Below are positions 6,546 to 15,821 of a stretch of DNA of 60,309 nucleotides, in pieces. The DNA is from an uncultured Porphyromonadaceae bacterium (GTDB taxonomy: Bacteria; Bacteroidota; Bacteroidia; Bacteroidales; Muribaculaceae), in contig CAJKRG010000011.1 of NCBI GenBank assembly GCA_905202215.1, forward strand, positions 1 through 60,309. Reading direction: 5' to 3'. The notes beneath the pieces were generated by a model. It searched no databases and had not been told where the DNA came from. It was given only the letters and a program-made list of their open reading frames with translations. The position numbers were made by a program, and so were the translations under genes. Position 1 is the stretch's first letter; each line of letters starts with the position of its first letter.

Positions 6546-8762
6546 TTACTGCGCTTCAATATAGAGAACGCGGCTTCCCCATTCGTTTTTGTCCGGTTTT
6601 GCCACATTGTAGTTCTGTGGCATCTCCAGACCGTTGTCCATCAGATATTTTCCTGTAAACACTTTACCCTCATAAGAAAGCGGTTTGATATCGATGGAGT
6701 TAAGTTCGGTCACTTTGTAGAGTCTGTCCGGATCAAGGCCTGCCATCGTCACTCGGGGAAGCTGCTGATTGCGGAACGACTCTGTTTTCCACCAGTAATA
6801 CACAGCCTTGTCCTTGGCGGGGGCCACATACATCAGAGACGCAACGCCTTTGCCGTCGTATGGCGACTGAAGACGGTAGATATCTCCGTCGACAAGTACC
6901 GGACGCACAAATGTCTTATACTGCTCTATCGCCTTGCGACACATGTCTTTTTCCTCCTCAGTCATCTCCGATGGCTGCATTTCCATACCGAGGCGACCGC
7001 TCATTGCTACATCGATGCGATATTTCATCGGTATGCGGCGCTGTGTCTGGTGGTTGGGCGACGCACTGATATGGCTTGCCATAGTTGTCGGGGGGAAGAA
7101 ATAGCTGTCGCCCCACTGAAGGAACACACGCTGAAGAGCATCGGTATTGTCGCTCACCCAGAACTCTTCGAACCAGGGGAGCACTCCGTAGTTGGCGCGA
7201 CCGCCCCCGCTGGCACAGGCCTGAATAGTGACATCGGGATATTTGGCACGTATACGGTCGAGAACCGCTGCAAAACCTTTGTGATAGTCTATATAGAGAT
7301 GGCTCTGACGGTCGGACGAAAGATACTGCGAGCCATGATTACGCACAGCCATATTTGCGTCCCATTTAATATAGTCGATCTCAGGATATTTCGTCATCAG
7401 AGTGTCTACGACTATAAACACCAGATCCTGCACCTTGGGATTGGCCATGTCGAGTACGAGCTGCGTACCGCCTCGGCCATAGACAGGCTTGCGGTTCGAA
7501 GGCACGATGACATATTCGGGATGCTGCTCGTAAAGTTCGCTGAGACTGTTGGTCATCTCCGGTTCGATCCAAATGCCGAACTTTATTCCTTTCGACTTGG
7601 CCGTGTCGATAAGTCCCTGGATACCATGCGGCAATTTGCCCGTGTCAACCGTCCAGTCGCCGAGACCGGCCTTGCTGTTGTCGCGAGGATATTTGACGCC
7701 GAACCAGCCGTCGTCCATCACGAAAAGCTCTCCGCCCAGATCGGCGATATCAGCCATCATATTGTTCATGCCCTCCTCGTCGATTTTAAAGTAGACACCT
7801 TCCCAGCTATTGAGGAGCACCTTGCGGGGCACATCGCCGTGAGCGATCTTGTGCTTGCGTGCCCATCGGTGAAAATTACGGCTCACACCGCTGAGACCCT
7901 CGTCGGAGTAGCTCAACGCAAGCTCGGGTGTGGCGAAGACTTCGCCTTTTTTTATTCTGTAGGCTGAATTTTCCTCGTTTATGCCGGCGAAGAAATGATG
8001 ATAATCGGTATGGTCGGTATCGAAACGAAGCTTATAGTTTCCGCTGTAGCATAGAGCGGCTCCGATCACACGACCGCTGTTTTCAGCTGGTTCGCCGTCA
8101 AGCGACAGCATCACTTCCGAATGTGCCGTGTGGGAGTTGCGTACCCCGTCCTTATTCTTTATCACTTTCATGCCGTGGGTTAACGGTTCTGTCTCAAGAT
8201 GACCTTCGTTATGGTTTGTGCCATAGAGATGCGAAAGCCATACATCGCCGTAACGGACCGGCAGATAGCCCGACGCAAACTGCGACAGGACAACTTCGCC
8301 CTTTTCGCTGTGACTGATCTCGGTCCATGTCTCGATCACGTCATCGTCAGGATATGTACGGTAGTTTATATCCACATAAAACGGATAGTAAGTGTCGCGC
8401 AGCTTGACGATGGTTATGTCAGCGCCGTCGCGGGTGGTCTTGCTCACGCCGTCGACAACGAGATCAAGAGTCATATTGCCGTCGGAATGTGTGGCGGCGA
8501 CAGCCGTTTCGCTTGTGGTCGTCATGCCATAGGCCGGATATGCATCAAGAGCGGCCCCGACACCGGATTTAAGCTGCTCGTAAGTATCCTTGTCGCTTAT
8601 TCGGGCGCCATAATAGACATGCTTGAGCTTTTTGCCTTTCTTAGCGTCGAGAATCAATGAAGACGAAGGCGTGGAGACCTCGACAATCTCGCAAAACGCC
8701 GGTGTGGCAGCCATGACCGCAAAAGTCACGGCTGCCACACAGCCTATAAGGGTTTTATTCAT
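6546..8762 (-). CDS. GH36 alpha-galactosidase, exported
   Basis: Exported retaining alpha-galactosidase (melibiase) of family GH36, 738 aa, normal for the full-length subgroup. A signal peptide covers residues 1-24. A beta-sandwich domain fills the first ~300 residues, then a TIM barrel with WIEPEM (398-403), the nucleophile D468 in YIKWDANM, and the acid/base D538 in SDNTD. ACASGGGRANYG (515-526) lines the active site. It is the last gene of the minus-strand glp operon, and its ATG touches the TAA of the HAD gene with no gap. The setting suggests removal of terminal alpha-galactose from a glycerol- or glycerol-phosphate-linked glycan, although raffinose-type sugars cannot be excluded. Confidence 0.95.
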   Translation of the reverse strand: MNKTLIGCVAAVTFAVMAATPAFCEIVEVSTPSSSLILDAKKGKKLKHVYYGARISDKDTYEQLKSGVGAALDAYPAYGMTTTSETAVAATHSDGNMTLDLVVDGVSKTTRDGADITIVKLRDTYYPFYVDINYRTYPDDDVIETWTEISHSEKGEVVLSQFASGYLPVRYGDVWLSHLYGTNHNEGHLETEPLTHGMKVIKNKDGVRNSHTAHSEVMLSLDGEPAENSGRVIGAALCYSGNYKLRFDTDHTDYHHFFAGINEENSAYRIKKGEVFATPELALSYSDEGLSGVSRNFHRWARKHKIAHGDVPRKVLLNSWEGVYFKIDEEGMNNMMADIADLGGELFVMDDGWFGVKYPRDNSKAGLGDWTVDTGKLPHGIQGLIDTAKSKGIKFGIWIEPEMTNSLSELYEQHPEYVIVPSNRKPVYGRGGTQLVLDMANPKVQDLVFIVVDTLMTKYPEIDYIKWDANMAVRNHGSQYLSSDRQSHLYIDYHKGFAAVLDRIRAKYPDVTIQACASGGGRANYGVLPWFEEFWVSDNTDALQRVFLQWGDSYFFPPTTMASHISASPNHQTQRRIPMKYRIDVAMSGRLGMEMQPSEMTEEEKDMCRKAIEQYKTFVRPVLVDGDIYRLQSPYDGKGVASLMYVAPAKDKAVYYWWKTESFRNQQLPRVTMAGLDPDRLYKVTELNSIDIKPLSYEGKVFTGKYLMDNGLEMPQNYNVAKPDKNEWGSRVLYIEAQ

Positions 8763-9620
8763 TTAGGATCTGGATTCTAATAGAAGTTTTCCGAATACTG
8801 AGATGTCGCGTGCGGTAAGCAGCGGCGGATTCTCGGCTTCGAGAGCCGTCTGGAGGGTTGTCTCCCCCGAAAGGACAAGAACACCGAAAGCGCCTGCGTT
8901 CTGAGCCATGGCGACATCTGTATAGATACGGTCGCCACACATGGCTATCTCATCTGCATTGAGACCATAACGGTACATTATTCCCGAAAGCATATCGGGA
9001 TTAGGCTTACCGATAACCAGATCGGGACAGCGGCCGGTGGCATGCTCTATGCATTTGCACAGCGAGCCGCAATCGACGAGGACGGTCGGAAGATCGGTCG
9101 GACATACGCGGTCGGGATTTGTCGCGATATAAGGAATACCCTGTGCGGCAAGCCATGACGCATGGCACAGACGCTCATAGGTAAGCGTAGTATCGAATGC
9201 CACAAGCAGAAGGTCGGGCATATCGTGTGCATCAATAGCCGTCATCTCATAGCCGGCTTCTTCAAATTCCTTGATCATCGAAGGTGTGCCCGTGGCGAAA
9301 ATACGCTTTACTTCCGGCATTTTTTCCTTCAGATATTCGATGGTAGCCACCGCTGTAGTATACATCTGATCGGGAGTAGCCTCGATACCGAGTTTTTCAA
9401 GCTTCTTCAGATAATCGACCCGGCTGCGTGTAGGGTTATTGGTAAGGAATGAATAACCGATACCGTTATCTGTCAACTCCTTCAGGAACGATTTTGTAAA
9501 AGGAAACAATTGGGAGCCCATATAGATGGTGCCGTCCATGTCGAGCGCCACATGCTTGATACGACGGCATGCCGCCATCAGCTCGTCGTGGCTCAGAGGG
9601 GTGATATATTCTTTTTCCAT
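8763..9620 (-). CDS. HAD-IIA phosphatase (NagD-like), candidate glycerol-3-phosphate phosphatase
   Basis: Cytoplasmic haloacid-dehalogenase phosphatase of subclass IIA, 285 aa. Motif I is ALDMDGTIYMGS (the two Asp are nucleophile and acid), motif II is in FLTNNPT, and motif IV is GDRIYTDV near the C-terminus, with the C2 cap between them. Known HAD-IIA enzymes include NagD, 4-nitrophenylphosphatases, phosphoglycolate phosphatase and glycerol-3-phosphate phosphatases (mammalian PGP, mycobacterial Rv1692). Its start overlaps the glpT stop by one base, and the GH36 start follows its stop immediately, so it is translationally coupled in a glycerol-3-phosphate operon. A role in hydrolysing excess glycerol-3-phosphate is therefore attractive, but it is inference. 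Confidence 0.88.
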   Translation of the reverse strand: MEKEYITPLSHDELMAACRRIKHVALDMDGTIYMGSQLFPFTKSFLKELTDNGIGYSFLTNNPTRSRVDYLKKLEKLGIEATPDQMYTTAVATIEYLKEKMPEVKRIFATGTPSMIKEFEEAGYEMTAIDAHDMPDLLLVAFDTTLTYERLCHASWLAAQGIPYIATNPDRVCPTDLPTVLVDCGSLCKCIEHATGRCPDLVIGKPNPDMLSGIMYRYGLNADEIAMCGDRIYTDVAMAQNAGAFGVLVLSGETTLQTALEAENPPLLTARDISVFGKLLLESRS

Positions 9621-11164
9621 CAGAGATCTATGTCTTTGTCTGATTCTTCTACTGCTTTTTCAAATTCGCCGTTTTCGGCAGCCTCGCGGGCATAGAATGC
9701 GTTGGAGCGTTCATATCCGTCGCGGGGAGCGGCCCACATTGTCACAAAAGTGATAGCGCCGAGAATACCTACACCGATGATAAGATAGAACACCATGTTC
9801 CACCCCCAGTGGTCGGCAACGATACCGATACCGATGGCCGAAAGGAAAGAACCGACATAACCGAAGATACCGGCCAGACCGTTGGCGGTCGCGGATGCCT
9901 CCTTGGTGGCATGATTGGCAGATGCTATGCCTATCAGTGCCTGCGGGCCATAAATAAAGAAACCGGCCATAGCGAGCACACATATCGACACAAGCATAGG
10001 CAGACCGGGGAACAGGATAAATATGCTCATGAACACAACTGCGCTTGCCATGCACACGAGACACATGCGATGTGCCTTGCCCTTGAAGATATGGTCGGTA
10101 CACCAGCCTGCGGCGATAGTACCTACAATCGCGAAGATCTCGAACACACCGACCGACCAGGCCGCATCCTCGATACTCATGCCGCGGGCCTCAGTAAGGA
10201 ATTTCGGACCCCAGTCGAGAATACCCATGCGCATCACATATACAAATACATTCGCAATGCAAAGAGTCCATATCCAGCGGTTGGTCCATACCATAACCTT
10301 AAGGAATTTGGAATGCGAGGGATTATGACCGTCGTCCTTTTTACCGGTCTTGGTAGCCGGAAGCTCGGGAAGGCCCACCGAACGGGGATCGTCGCGAAGA
10401 CCGAAATAAAGCCATGCGGCACCTGCGACCGCAAAGCAGGCCGGAAGCCAGAAGCACCATTTCCATGCGTCCCAGTGGCGGGCATAGCTAAGGATTGTCT
10501 CCATATGCTCGGGCACACTCTTGTCGAGACCGAGGTTGGCGGCGATAGTGTTTATAATTTCAGGATTGGCACTGAGGTCGGTACCCATTGAGCCCATGAT
10601 ATATCCGCAGACAACAACGGCTGTCGCAGCACCGATGGAATGCGACGTATTCCATATCGACATCTTGGTGGCAAGCTCCGAAGGATGGATCCAGCATGGC
10701 AGCAGACGCGCACACGGAGGATAGCCGACACCCTGGAAAAGCTGGTTGAGCACAATTGTGGCACCCATGAGGAGCACAAGCATGTTGATGAAGTCCGGAC
10801 CCTGGTTCACTCCGGTGATCCATGAACTGATGTTTACACCGAAACCGAAAGCGAAGTTACTGAGGGCGCACAGCAGCAAGCCTATGGCCATGACGGCTCG
10901 GGCACTGTAACGGTCAACGACAAAACCGTTGATGAAACGCGACATACCATAGATGAGCGATCCGATACCGATCACGATACCGAAGCTTGTGTTCGAAATG
11001 CCGTACTGAGCCGTAAGACCCGGCATGGCTATCGAAAAGTTTTTGCGGACAAAATAGTAGATGGCATAGCCTATCATCGATACGACTATAGTACGCATCT
11101 GCCATTGCTTGAATTTCTTGACAACGTCGGGCGACCAGTTGCCGTAAATATTCTCTTTTGCCAT
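9620..11164 (-). CDS. glpT: Glycerol-3-phosphate transporter GlpT (OPA-family MFS antiporter)
   Basis: Inner-membrane antiporter of the organophosphate:phosphate family that exchanges glycerol-3-phosphate for inorganic phosphate. It is 514 aa with about 12 membrane segments. The N-terminal YYFVRKNFSIAMPGL with its key Arg is the GlpT/UhpT signature, and FINGFVVDRYSAR contains the MFS loop motif. The C-terminal 40 residues are charged and cytoplasmic. It follows GH97 by 28 nt and overlaps the HAD gene by one base, inside an operon with glpABC, which strongly supports glycerol-3-phosphate rather than hexose phosphate as substrate. Confidence 0.93.
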   Translation of the reverse strand: MAKENIYGNWSPDVVKKFKQWQMRTIVVSMIGYAIYYFVRKNFSIAMPGLTAQYGISNTSFGIVIGIGSLIYGMSRFINGFVVDRYSARAVMAIGLLLCALSNFAFGFGVNISSWITGVNQGPDFINMLVLLMGATIVLNQLFQGVGYPPCARLLPCWIHPSELATKMSIWNTSHSIGAATAVVVCGYIMGSMGTDLSANPEIINTIAANLGLDKSVPEHMETILSYARHWDAWKWCFWLPACFAVAGAAWLYFGLRDDPRSVGLPELPATKTGKKDDGHNPSHSKFLKVMVWTNRWIWTLCIANVFVYVMRMGILDWGPKFLTEARGMSIEDAAWSVGVFEIFAIVGTIAAGWCTDHIFKGKAHRMCLVCMASAVVFMSIFILFPGLPMLVSICVLAMAGFFIYGPQALIGIASANHATKEASATANGLAGIFGYVGSFLSAIGIGIVADHWGWNMVFYLIIGVGILGAITFVTMWAAPRDGYERSNAFYAREAAENGEFEKAVEESDKDIDL

Positions 11165-11192
11165 TGAAAGATGTGTTTATGATGGTTTTAGA

Positions 11193-13304
11193 TTATTTGA
11201 CAGGTTTGATTGTCATTGCAAAACCGCCTCCGGCAGCCGTAAAGACCTTCATGACCGATTTGGGGGTGACGGTCTTTTCCTCTATGACATAACTCTGCGG
11301 GTTGGTGCGGTAGTGAGCGTCTTTCCCGTCGCGATAGACGGTCACATTATATTTCCCTTTGGGCAGGAAACTGAAATTGACAGTAGCGGTACGCGGCTCA
11401 GCCCCGTTGGTACCTCCGACAAACCAGCGGTCTGCGCCTTTTTCCTTACGGGCCACGGTAAGATACTCCATAGGCTCGGCTTCGAGATACCAGCTGCGGT
11501 CCCAGTCGAGCGCCACATCCTTGATGAACTGGAACGCGTCCATAAAACGCTCGTAGGTTTCGGGCAGGTCAGCAGCCATCTGCAGCGGGCTGTACATGGT
11601 CACGTAAAGCGAGAGCTGATTTGCAAGAGTAGTGTTGACCCAAGAATCCTTTTTAGGATTATACTTCTTCACGTCGTTTTCGAAAAGACCGGGCGTATAG
11701 TCCATAGGTCCACCGATCTGTCGTGTGAAAGGCAGAATAGTGGTATGGCTCGGCTTACTGCCTCCGAAAGCCTGATACTCCGAACCGCGTGCACTCTCGT
11801 TGCCGATGAGATTGGGCCAGGTACGGCAGATTCCGGTCGGACGCACGGCTTCATGGGCATTGACCATAATCTTGTAATCGGCAGCCTTTTCGACGGCATA
11901 CTGATAGTGGTTGACCGACCACTGGCTGAAGTGATTGCTTCCTCCGGGTATGATATTGCCTACATATCCGCTCTTGACGGCATCGTAACCGTTGTCTTTC
12001 ATGAATTTATAGGCCTCGTCCATGCGTCGCTCGTAGTTGCGGATAGAACTTGAGGTCTCGTGATGCATGATCATCTTGACACCTTTTTCCTTGGCATAAT
12101 CACGCAGATAGGGAAGATCAAAATCTGGATAAGGAGTCACAAAGTCGAATACATCGTCCTTGAACTTGTTCGACCAGTCTTCCCAGCCTATATTCCAGCC
12201 TTCGACAAGAACGGCATCAAAGCCATGCTCGGCGGCGAAATCGATATATCGCTTCACGTTTGCCGTCGTGGCCCCGTGGCGTCCGTGGGGCTTTGCATTG
12301 GCATAATCGGCCGGACGGTCTATATGAATAACGGGGATATCGTTGGTATAGCTCCACTTGCTCTTGCCCGTGATCATCTCCCACCAGACTCCGACATATT
12401 TGCACGGCTTTATCCACGAAGTATCTTCTATGGCACACGGTTCGTTGAGATTCAACGTAATACGTGAGGCAAGAATATCGCGGGCATCATCGCTTACAAT
12501 AACCGTGCGCCACGGTGTGACGCAGTCTGTCATCATATTGGCCTTGTCGCCGACAGGATCGGGCGTGAGAAGGGCCTTGAAAACCATTGTGGTATCGTTG
12601 AGTTCGAGATGCATGCACGGATAGTTGACGAGAGCGGCCTCGTGGAGATTCATATAGAGGCCGTCGTCAGTCTTAAGCATAAGAGCGGTCTGCACGCCTG
12701 TCGGAGAAGCGAGTTTCTGCCATACGTTGTGATGGGTCCACGCCTCGTCCATCAGACCGCGTACTTCCGACAGACGGCTGTGGGTATAGTCATATTCCTG
12801 CGTATCATAGTCGGCCGGAATCCAGTAAGCCTCATGGTCGCCGGTCATGGCGAATTCAGTAAGCTCGTCGGTGATAGTGAAATGCGCAAGCTTCTTCTGC
12901 ATGGGGAACTCGTAGCGGAAACCCAGACCATCGTCGAAAAGACGAAAACGTACCGACATCTGTCGTTTGGTCGCGGGTTGCCGCAGATTGACAGTCATCT
13001 CATTGTAATGCTCGCGGATCTCGGATTCCTCACCCCAGACAGGACGCCACAGGCTATCGACAGAAGCGGTATCCACCGACACCACTTCGAAGCCTTTGTC
13101 GAGATTTCCTCCCTTCTTTAGTTCGAAGCCAAGACGGCTCGGCGCTATGGCTGTCCGATCGCCGTATTTAAGCGTATATTCGGGCGTACCGTCATCGGTA
13201 AGTTCAAATTCAAGAGTCAGCTTACCGTCGGGCGAACGCAACATTTCCGCATTTGCCGTGCAGGCGACCATAAAGGCTGCGATACTGATGATCGTGGTCT
13301 TCAT
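11193..13304 (-). CDS. GH97 alpha-glucosidase, SusB-like inverting type
   Basis: Periplasmic calcium-dependent alpha-glycosidase of family GH97. From the ATG at 13304 it is 703 aa with a signal peptide (cut after residue 19, CTANA). A GTG two codons earlier is possible but overlaps the glpC stop. An N-terminal beta-sandwich (to ~270) is followed by a TIM barrel. Three glutamates sit where SusB has its catalytic set: E416 (MHHETS), E484 (NAHEAV) and E509 (RGSEY). The second base-type Glu marks the inverting alpha-glucosidase branch rather than the retaining alpha-galactosidase branch. It lies between glpC and glpT, 2 nt after glpC. That placement is unusual and suggests a substrate carrying both alpha-glucose and glycerol phosphate. 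Confidence 0.92.
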   Translation of the reverse strand: MKTTIISIAAFMVACTANAEMLRSPDGKLTLEFELTDDGTPEYTLKYGDRTAIAPSRLGFELKKGGNLDKGFEVVSVDTASVDSLWRPVWGEESEIREHYNEMTVNLRQPATKRQMSVRFRLFDDGLGFRYEFPMQKKLAHFTITDELTEFAMTGDHEAYWIPADYDTQEYDYTHSRLSEVRGLMDEAWTHHNVWQKLASPTGVQTALMLKTDDGLYMNLHEAALVNYPCMHLELNDTTMVFKALLTPDPVGDKANMMTDCVTPWRTVIVSDDARDILASRITLNLNEPCAIEDTSWIKPCKYVGVWWEMITGKSKWSYTNDIPVIHIDRPADYANAKPHGRHGATTANVKRYIDFAAEHGFDAVLVEGWNIGWEDWSNKFKDDVFDFVTPYPDFDLPYLRDYAKEKGVKMIMHHETSSSIRNYERRMDEAYKFMKDNGYDAVKSGYVGNIIPGGSNHFSQWSVNHYQYAVEKAADYKIMVNAHEAVRPTGICRTWPNLIGNESARGSEYQAFGGSKPSHTTILPFTRQIGGPMDYTPGLFENDVKKYNPKKDSWVNTTLANQLSLYVTMYSPLQMAADLPETYERFMDAFQFIKDVALDWDRSWYLEAEPMEYLTVARKEKGADRWFVGGTNGAEPRTATVNFSFLPKGKYNVTVYRDGKDAHYRTNPQSYVIEEKTVTPKSVMKVFTAAGGGFAMTIKPVK

Positions 13305-13306
13305 AT

Positions 13307-14554
13307 TCACTTGACATTATTGAGTTTCCTGGTAGCTTCCACATCGAGAGCCATGGCAAGCAGACTCACAGGATTGAGCACAGTCGCACCGGTACTCATC
13401 TCGATCTGCCACTTGCAAGTCTCACAGTCAGTGACAACATAGTCCACCCGGGCGCGTTCGATCTGGTCGAACAGTTCCTTGCCGATGGCCTGTGAATAGG
13501 GATAGTTCTCCTTCTTGAAGCCGTAAGTGCCCGCAATACCGCAACAAAGCGAGTCGATAGGCTCGAATTCCACACCAGGGATCAACTTTATAAGAGAGCT
13601 GGAATATATACCCCAGCCGAGTTTCTGCATGTGGCACGGCGTATGATAGGTCACACGACAGCGGAAACCGGGCTTGAACGCCAGTTTGACTTTGCCTGAA
13701 TCGATAAGCTTGTAGAGAAATACGGAAACAAGCGAAATATCATCGCGCACATCGGCATTGTCAATACCCAGAAGGTGAGGATATTCGTCGCGCATCGTGA
13801 AAATGCATGTCGAACTTGCTCCGACAACTTCCATACCGGCTTTGACGGCCTTGCGGATCGAATCGATATTTATCTGTGCATCAGTCTTGGCCGAATCGAT
13901 GAGACGGTTTGAGATCTTGGCCACACCGCAGCAGCGCTCTTTCTCGAGAAGCTCCACCCCATAACCGACGGCATTGAGCACAGTCACGACATCCTTGCCC
14001 AACTGAGGGAAGTTGTAGTTCACATAACAGCCGTGGAAATATGCGACCTTGTTGGGGAAAACATTCTGGTCAGGCGCCTTGGTACGCATCCATTTTTCGA
14101 ATGTCCGGGAGGTATATTTCGGAAATGTGCGGTGCCGGTCGATACCGAGCACGCCGTGCATTGTCGCCTTGACAGGAGCAAGTCCGAGCATGAGATTCAC
14201 CACGGGGGCCATCTTAGTGGCTACAGAGCCCATAAAATCGGTGCTCGCCAGCATACGGTCGCGCAACTTGGGCGAAGATTTGTCGTAGCGTATTCTTGCC
14301 GTCTGGATAATATCGCCTATTCGCACATTGTTGGGGCATGAAACCTCGCATCGCTTGCAGTTGAGGCAATATTTGAGCGCGTTGTTATAAAATTCAGGAT
14401 TTTTAAGACGATAGCGTTCACCGTCGGGACCAGCCTGCTTCGGACCCGGATATGCGGTATTGACCGCCGCCACAGGGCAGTAAACAGTACAGATAGTACA
14501 CTTGATACACTGCTCGAAATCGTTGGCGCTTATATTCTTAACTTGATATTCCAT
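13307..14554 (-). CDS. glpC: Anaerobic glycerol-3-phosphate dehydrogenase subunit C
   Basis: Iron-sulfur membrane-anchor subunit of the anaerobic glycerol-3-phosphate dehydrogenase, passing electrons from GlpAB to menaquinone. It has 415 aa. Two [4Fe-4S] ferredoxin motifs are at C16-C19-C22-C26 (CIKCTICTVYC) and C63-C66-C69-C73 (CLNCKRCEVSC). Two cysteine-rich CCG domains follow with CCGVAK and CCGIAG, as in heterodisulfide-reductase and lactate-oxidase subunits. It begins 13 nt after glpB and precedes GH97 by 2 nt. The complete glpABC set argues for fumarate- or other quinone-linked anaerobic respiration on glycerol-3-phosphate. Confidence 0.95.
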   Translation of the reverse strand: MEYQVKNISANDFEQCIKCTICTVYCPVAAVNTAYPGPKQAGPDGERYRLKNPEFYNNALKYCLNCKRCEVSCPNNVRIGDIIQTARIRYDKSSPKLRDRMLASTDFMGSVATKMAPVVNLMLGLAPVKATMHGVLGIDRHRTFPKYTSRTFEKWMRTKAPDQNVFPNKVAYFHGCYVNYNFPQLGKDVVTVLNAVGYGVELLEKERCCGVAKISNRLIDSAKTDAQINIDSIRKAVKAGMEVVGASSTCIFTMRDEYPHLLGIDNADVRDDISLVSVFLYKLIDSGKVKLAFKPGFRCRVTYHTPCHMQKLGWGIYSSSLIKLIPGVEFEPIDSLCCGIAGTYGFKKENYPYSQAIGKELFDQIERARVDYVVTDCETCKWQIEMSTGATVLNPVSLLAMALDVEATRKLNNVK

Positions 14555-14567
14555 TGCAAAAGGCCTT

Positions 14568-15821
14568 TCATTTAGCGGTTTTATCGGCCAGACGGTTTGC
14601 CACTTCCATGGCGGTCACGACAGCCACGCCGGCACCGGAACCTTCCTTAAGCGAATTGCATCCGCCAAGTATCGAACCGACAGCATAAAGATTTGATATA
14701 GTCTTGCCATCCTTGCGCACGCGGAAATCGCCATCGGTGATGACTCCGAACTCAACAAATGGCTGAGCTTCAAAAATATTCTCTTTGAACCACTCGGAGC
14801 GGTCGCCTTCGGTAGCGACATCGACACCGAATACAGGCTCGAAGATACGGTCCGGCTCCGCAACAAGTCCGCGGCTGAAGAAACTTCCGGTAGCGATAAT
14901 GAAATTCTTCGCCTTCAGACTGCCGTGTCCGAGATTGGCTGTATCAATCGCCGTAAGACGGTCGCCGTCCATATATCCTGCGGTAACATTGTCGCCGAGC
15001 AGATAGGTACCGCCCAGCTTCTCGTAGTAATGACGCAAAGCGAGCTGCATGCGTACGCCCTGAACCGAAATCGGATGTGTCGACAGACATATCACCTTTT
15101 TCCCTGTAAGACGACGCAATTCATTTATCCCCGCCTGTCCGTCGAGACCGACTACCGCAGGGATTATGACAGTCTCGGCTCCGGGAGCCGCAGCCACGAT
15201 TGCCTTAGCAAAACGTTCGAGAGCATCGCCATGCATAATCTTGGCAATGCCCGGAGCACGCATTTCTGTGGTATTCTTGCGGAGATGCTCAAGTTCGGGA
15301 GTCGTAAGGGCTCCGACCTCGCACTTCAGACCGGCGCGCGAAAGATTGTCGGCGATAAAGCCGGGATAGAAATCGAGGAAACCTTTGATGCCGACTATTG
15401 CCGTCTTGCCCCACTCAGCTCCATCGGGAGCAGGCGATACAGCACTATCTACCGTCGACAACCACGTCGGTTTGAAAAGACCTACAGGTGTCAGATAATA
15501 GTGGTTGGCAGTCTCACTGCCGAGCATGGCGATTCCGGCACGTTCAAAAAGGGCCTTGGCCTCGCGGGCATGTTGCCCGGTCCTGGCGGCGCCGACTTTT
15601 TTATATGGATGGCCCCCCGGGAGCGAATCTATATGTTCCAGGGGTTTTTCTATAACATTTCCGTCGGTGTCGCGCGACAGCAACGCCAGCGAGCCAGAAC
15701 TGAAATGGAGCGCTCCCTGACCTGTGGTTATTATCGCAGTGCGTTGTCCCCGCTCCTGAAGGATGATTCCGGCAACAAGACCGGCAAGTCCGCCACCTAT
15801 TATTATAGTATCGTAGTTCAT
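14568..15821 (-). CDS. glpB: Anaerobic glycerol-3-phosphate dehydrogenase subunit B
   Basis: FMN/FAD-type flavoprotein subunit linking GlpA to GlpC. From the ATG at 15821 it is 417 aa, matching GlpB (about 419 aa in E. coli). The N-terminal dinucleotide-binding motif is IIIGGGLAGLVAG (6-18), and GSGAGVAVVTAMEVA near the end is the second flavin-contact segment. The ATG overlaps the glpA stop in an ATGA arrangement, so translation is coupled and a 1:1 ratio is likely. A longer reading from further upstream would sit inside glpA and is rejected. Confidence 0.94.
   Translation of the reverse strand: MNYDTIIIGGGLAGLVAGIILQERGQRTAIITTGQGALHFSSGSLALLSRDTDGNVIEKPLEHIDSLPGGHPYKKVGAARTGQHAREAKALFERAGIAMLGSETANHYYLTPVGLFKPTWLSTVDSAVSPAPDGAEWGKTAIVGIKGFLDFYPGFIADNLSRAGLKCEVGALTTPELEHLRKNTTEMRAPGIAKIMHGDALERFAKAIVAAAPGAETVIIPAVVGLDGQAGINELRRLTGKKVICLSTHPISVQGVRMQLALRHYYEKLGGTYLLGDNVTAGYMDGDRLTAIDTANLGHGSLKAKNFIIATGSFFSRGLVAEPDRIFEPVFGVDVATEGDRSEWFKENIFEAQPFVEFGVITDGDFRVRKDGKTISNLYAVGSILGGCNSLKEGSGAGVAVVTAMEVANRLADKTAK

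Noticed and set aside
6399..7967. Plus-strand open frame of 522 codons opposite GH36
   Set aside because: It covers the GH36 gene, whose catalytic motifs are all present on the minus strand, and it lacks any family signature.
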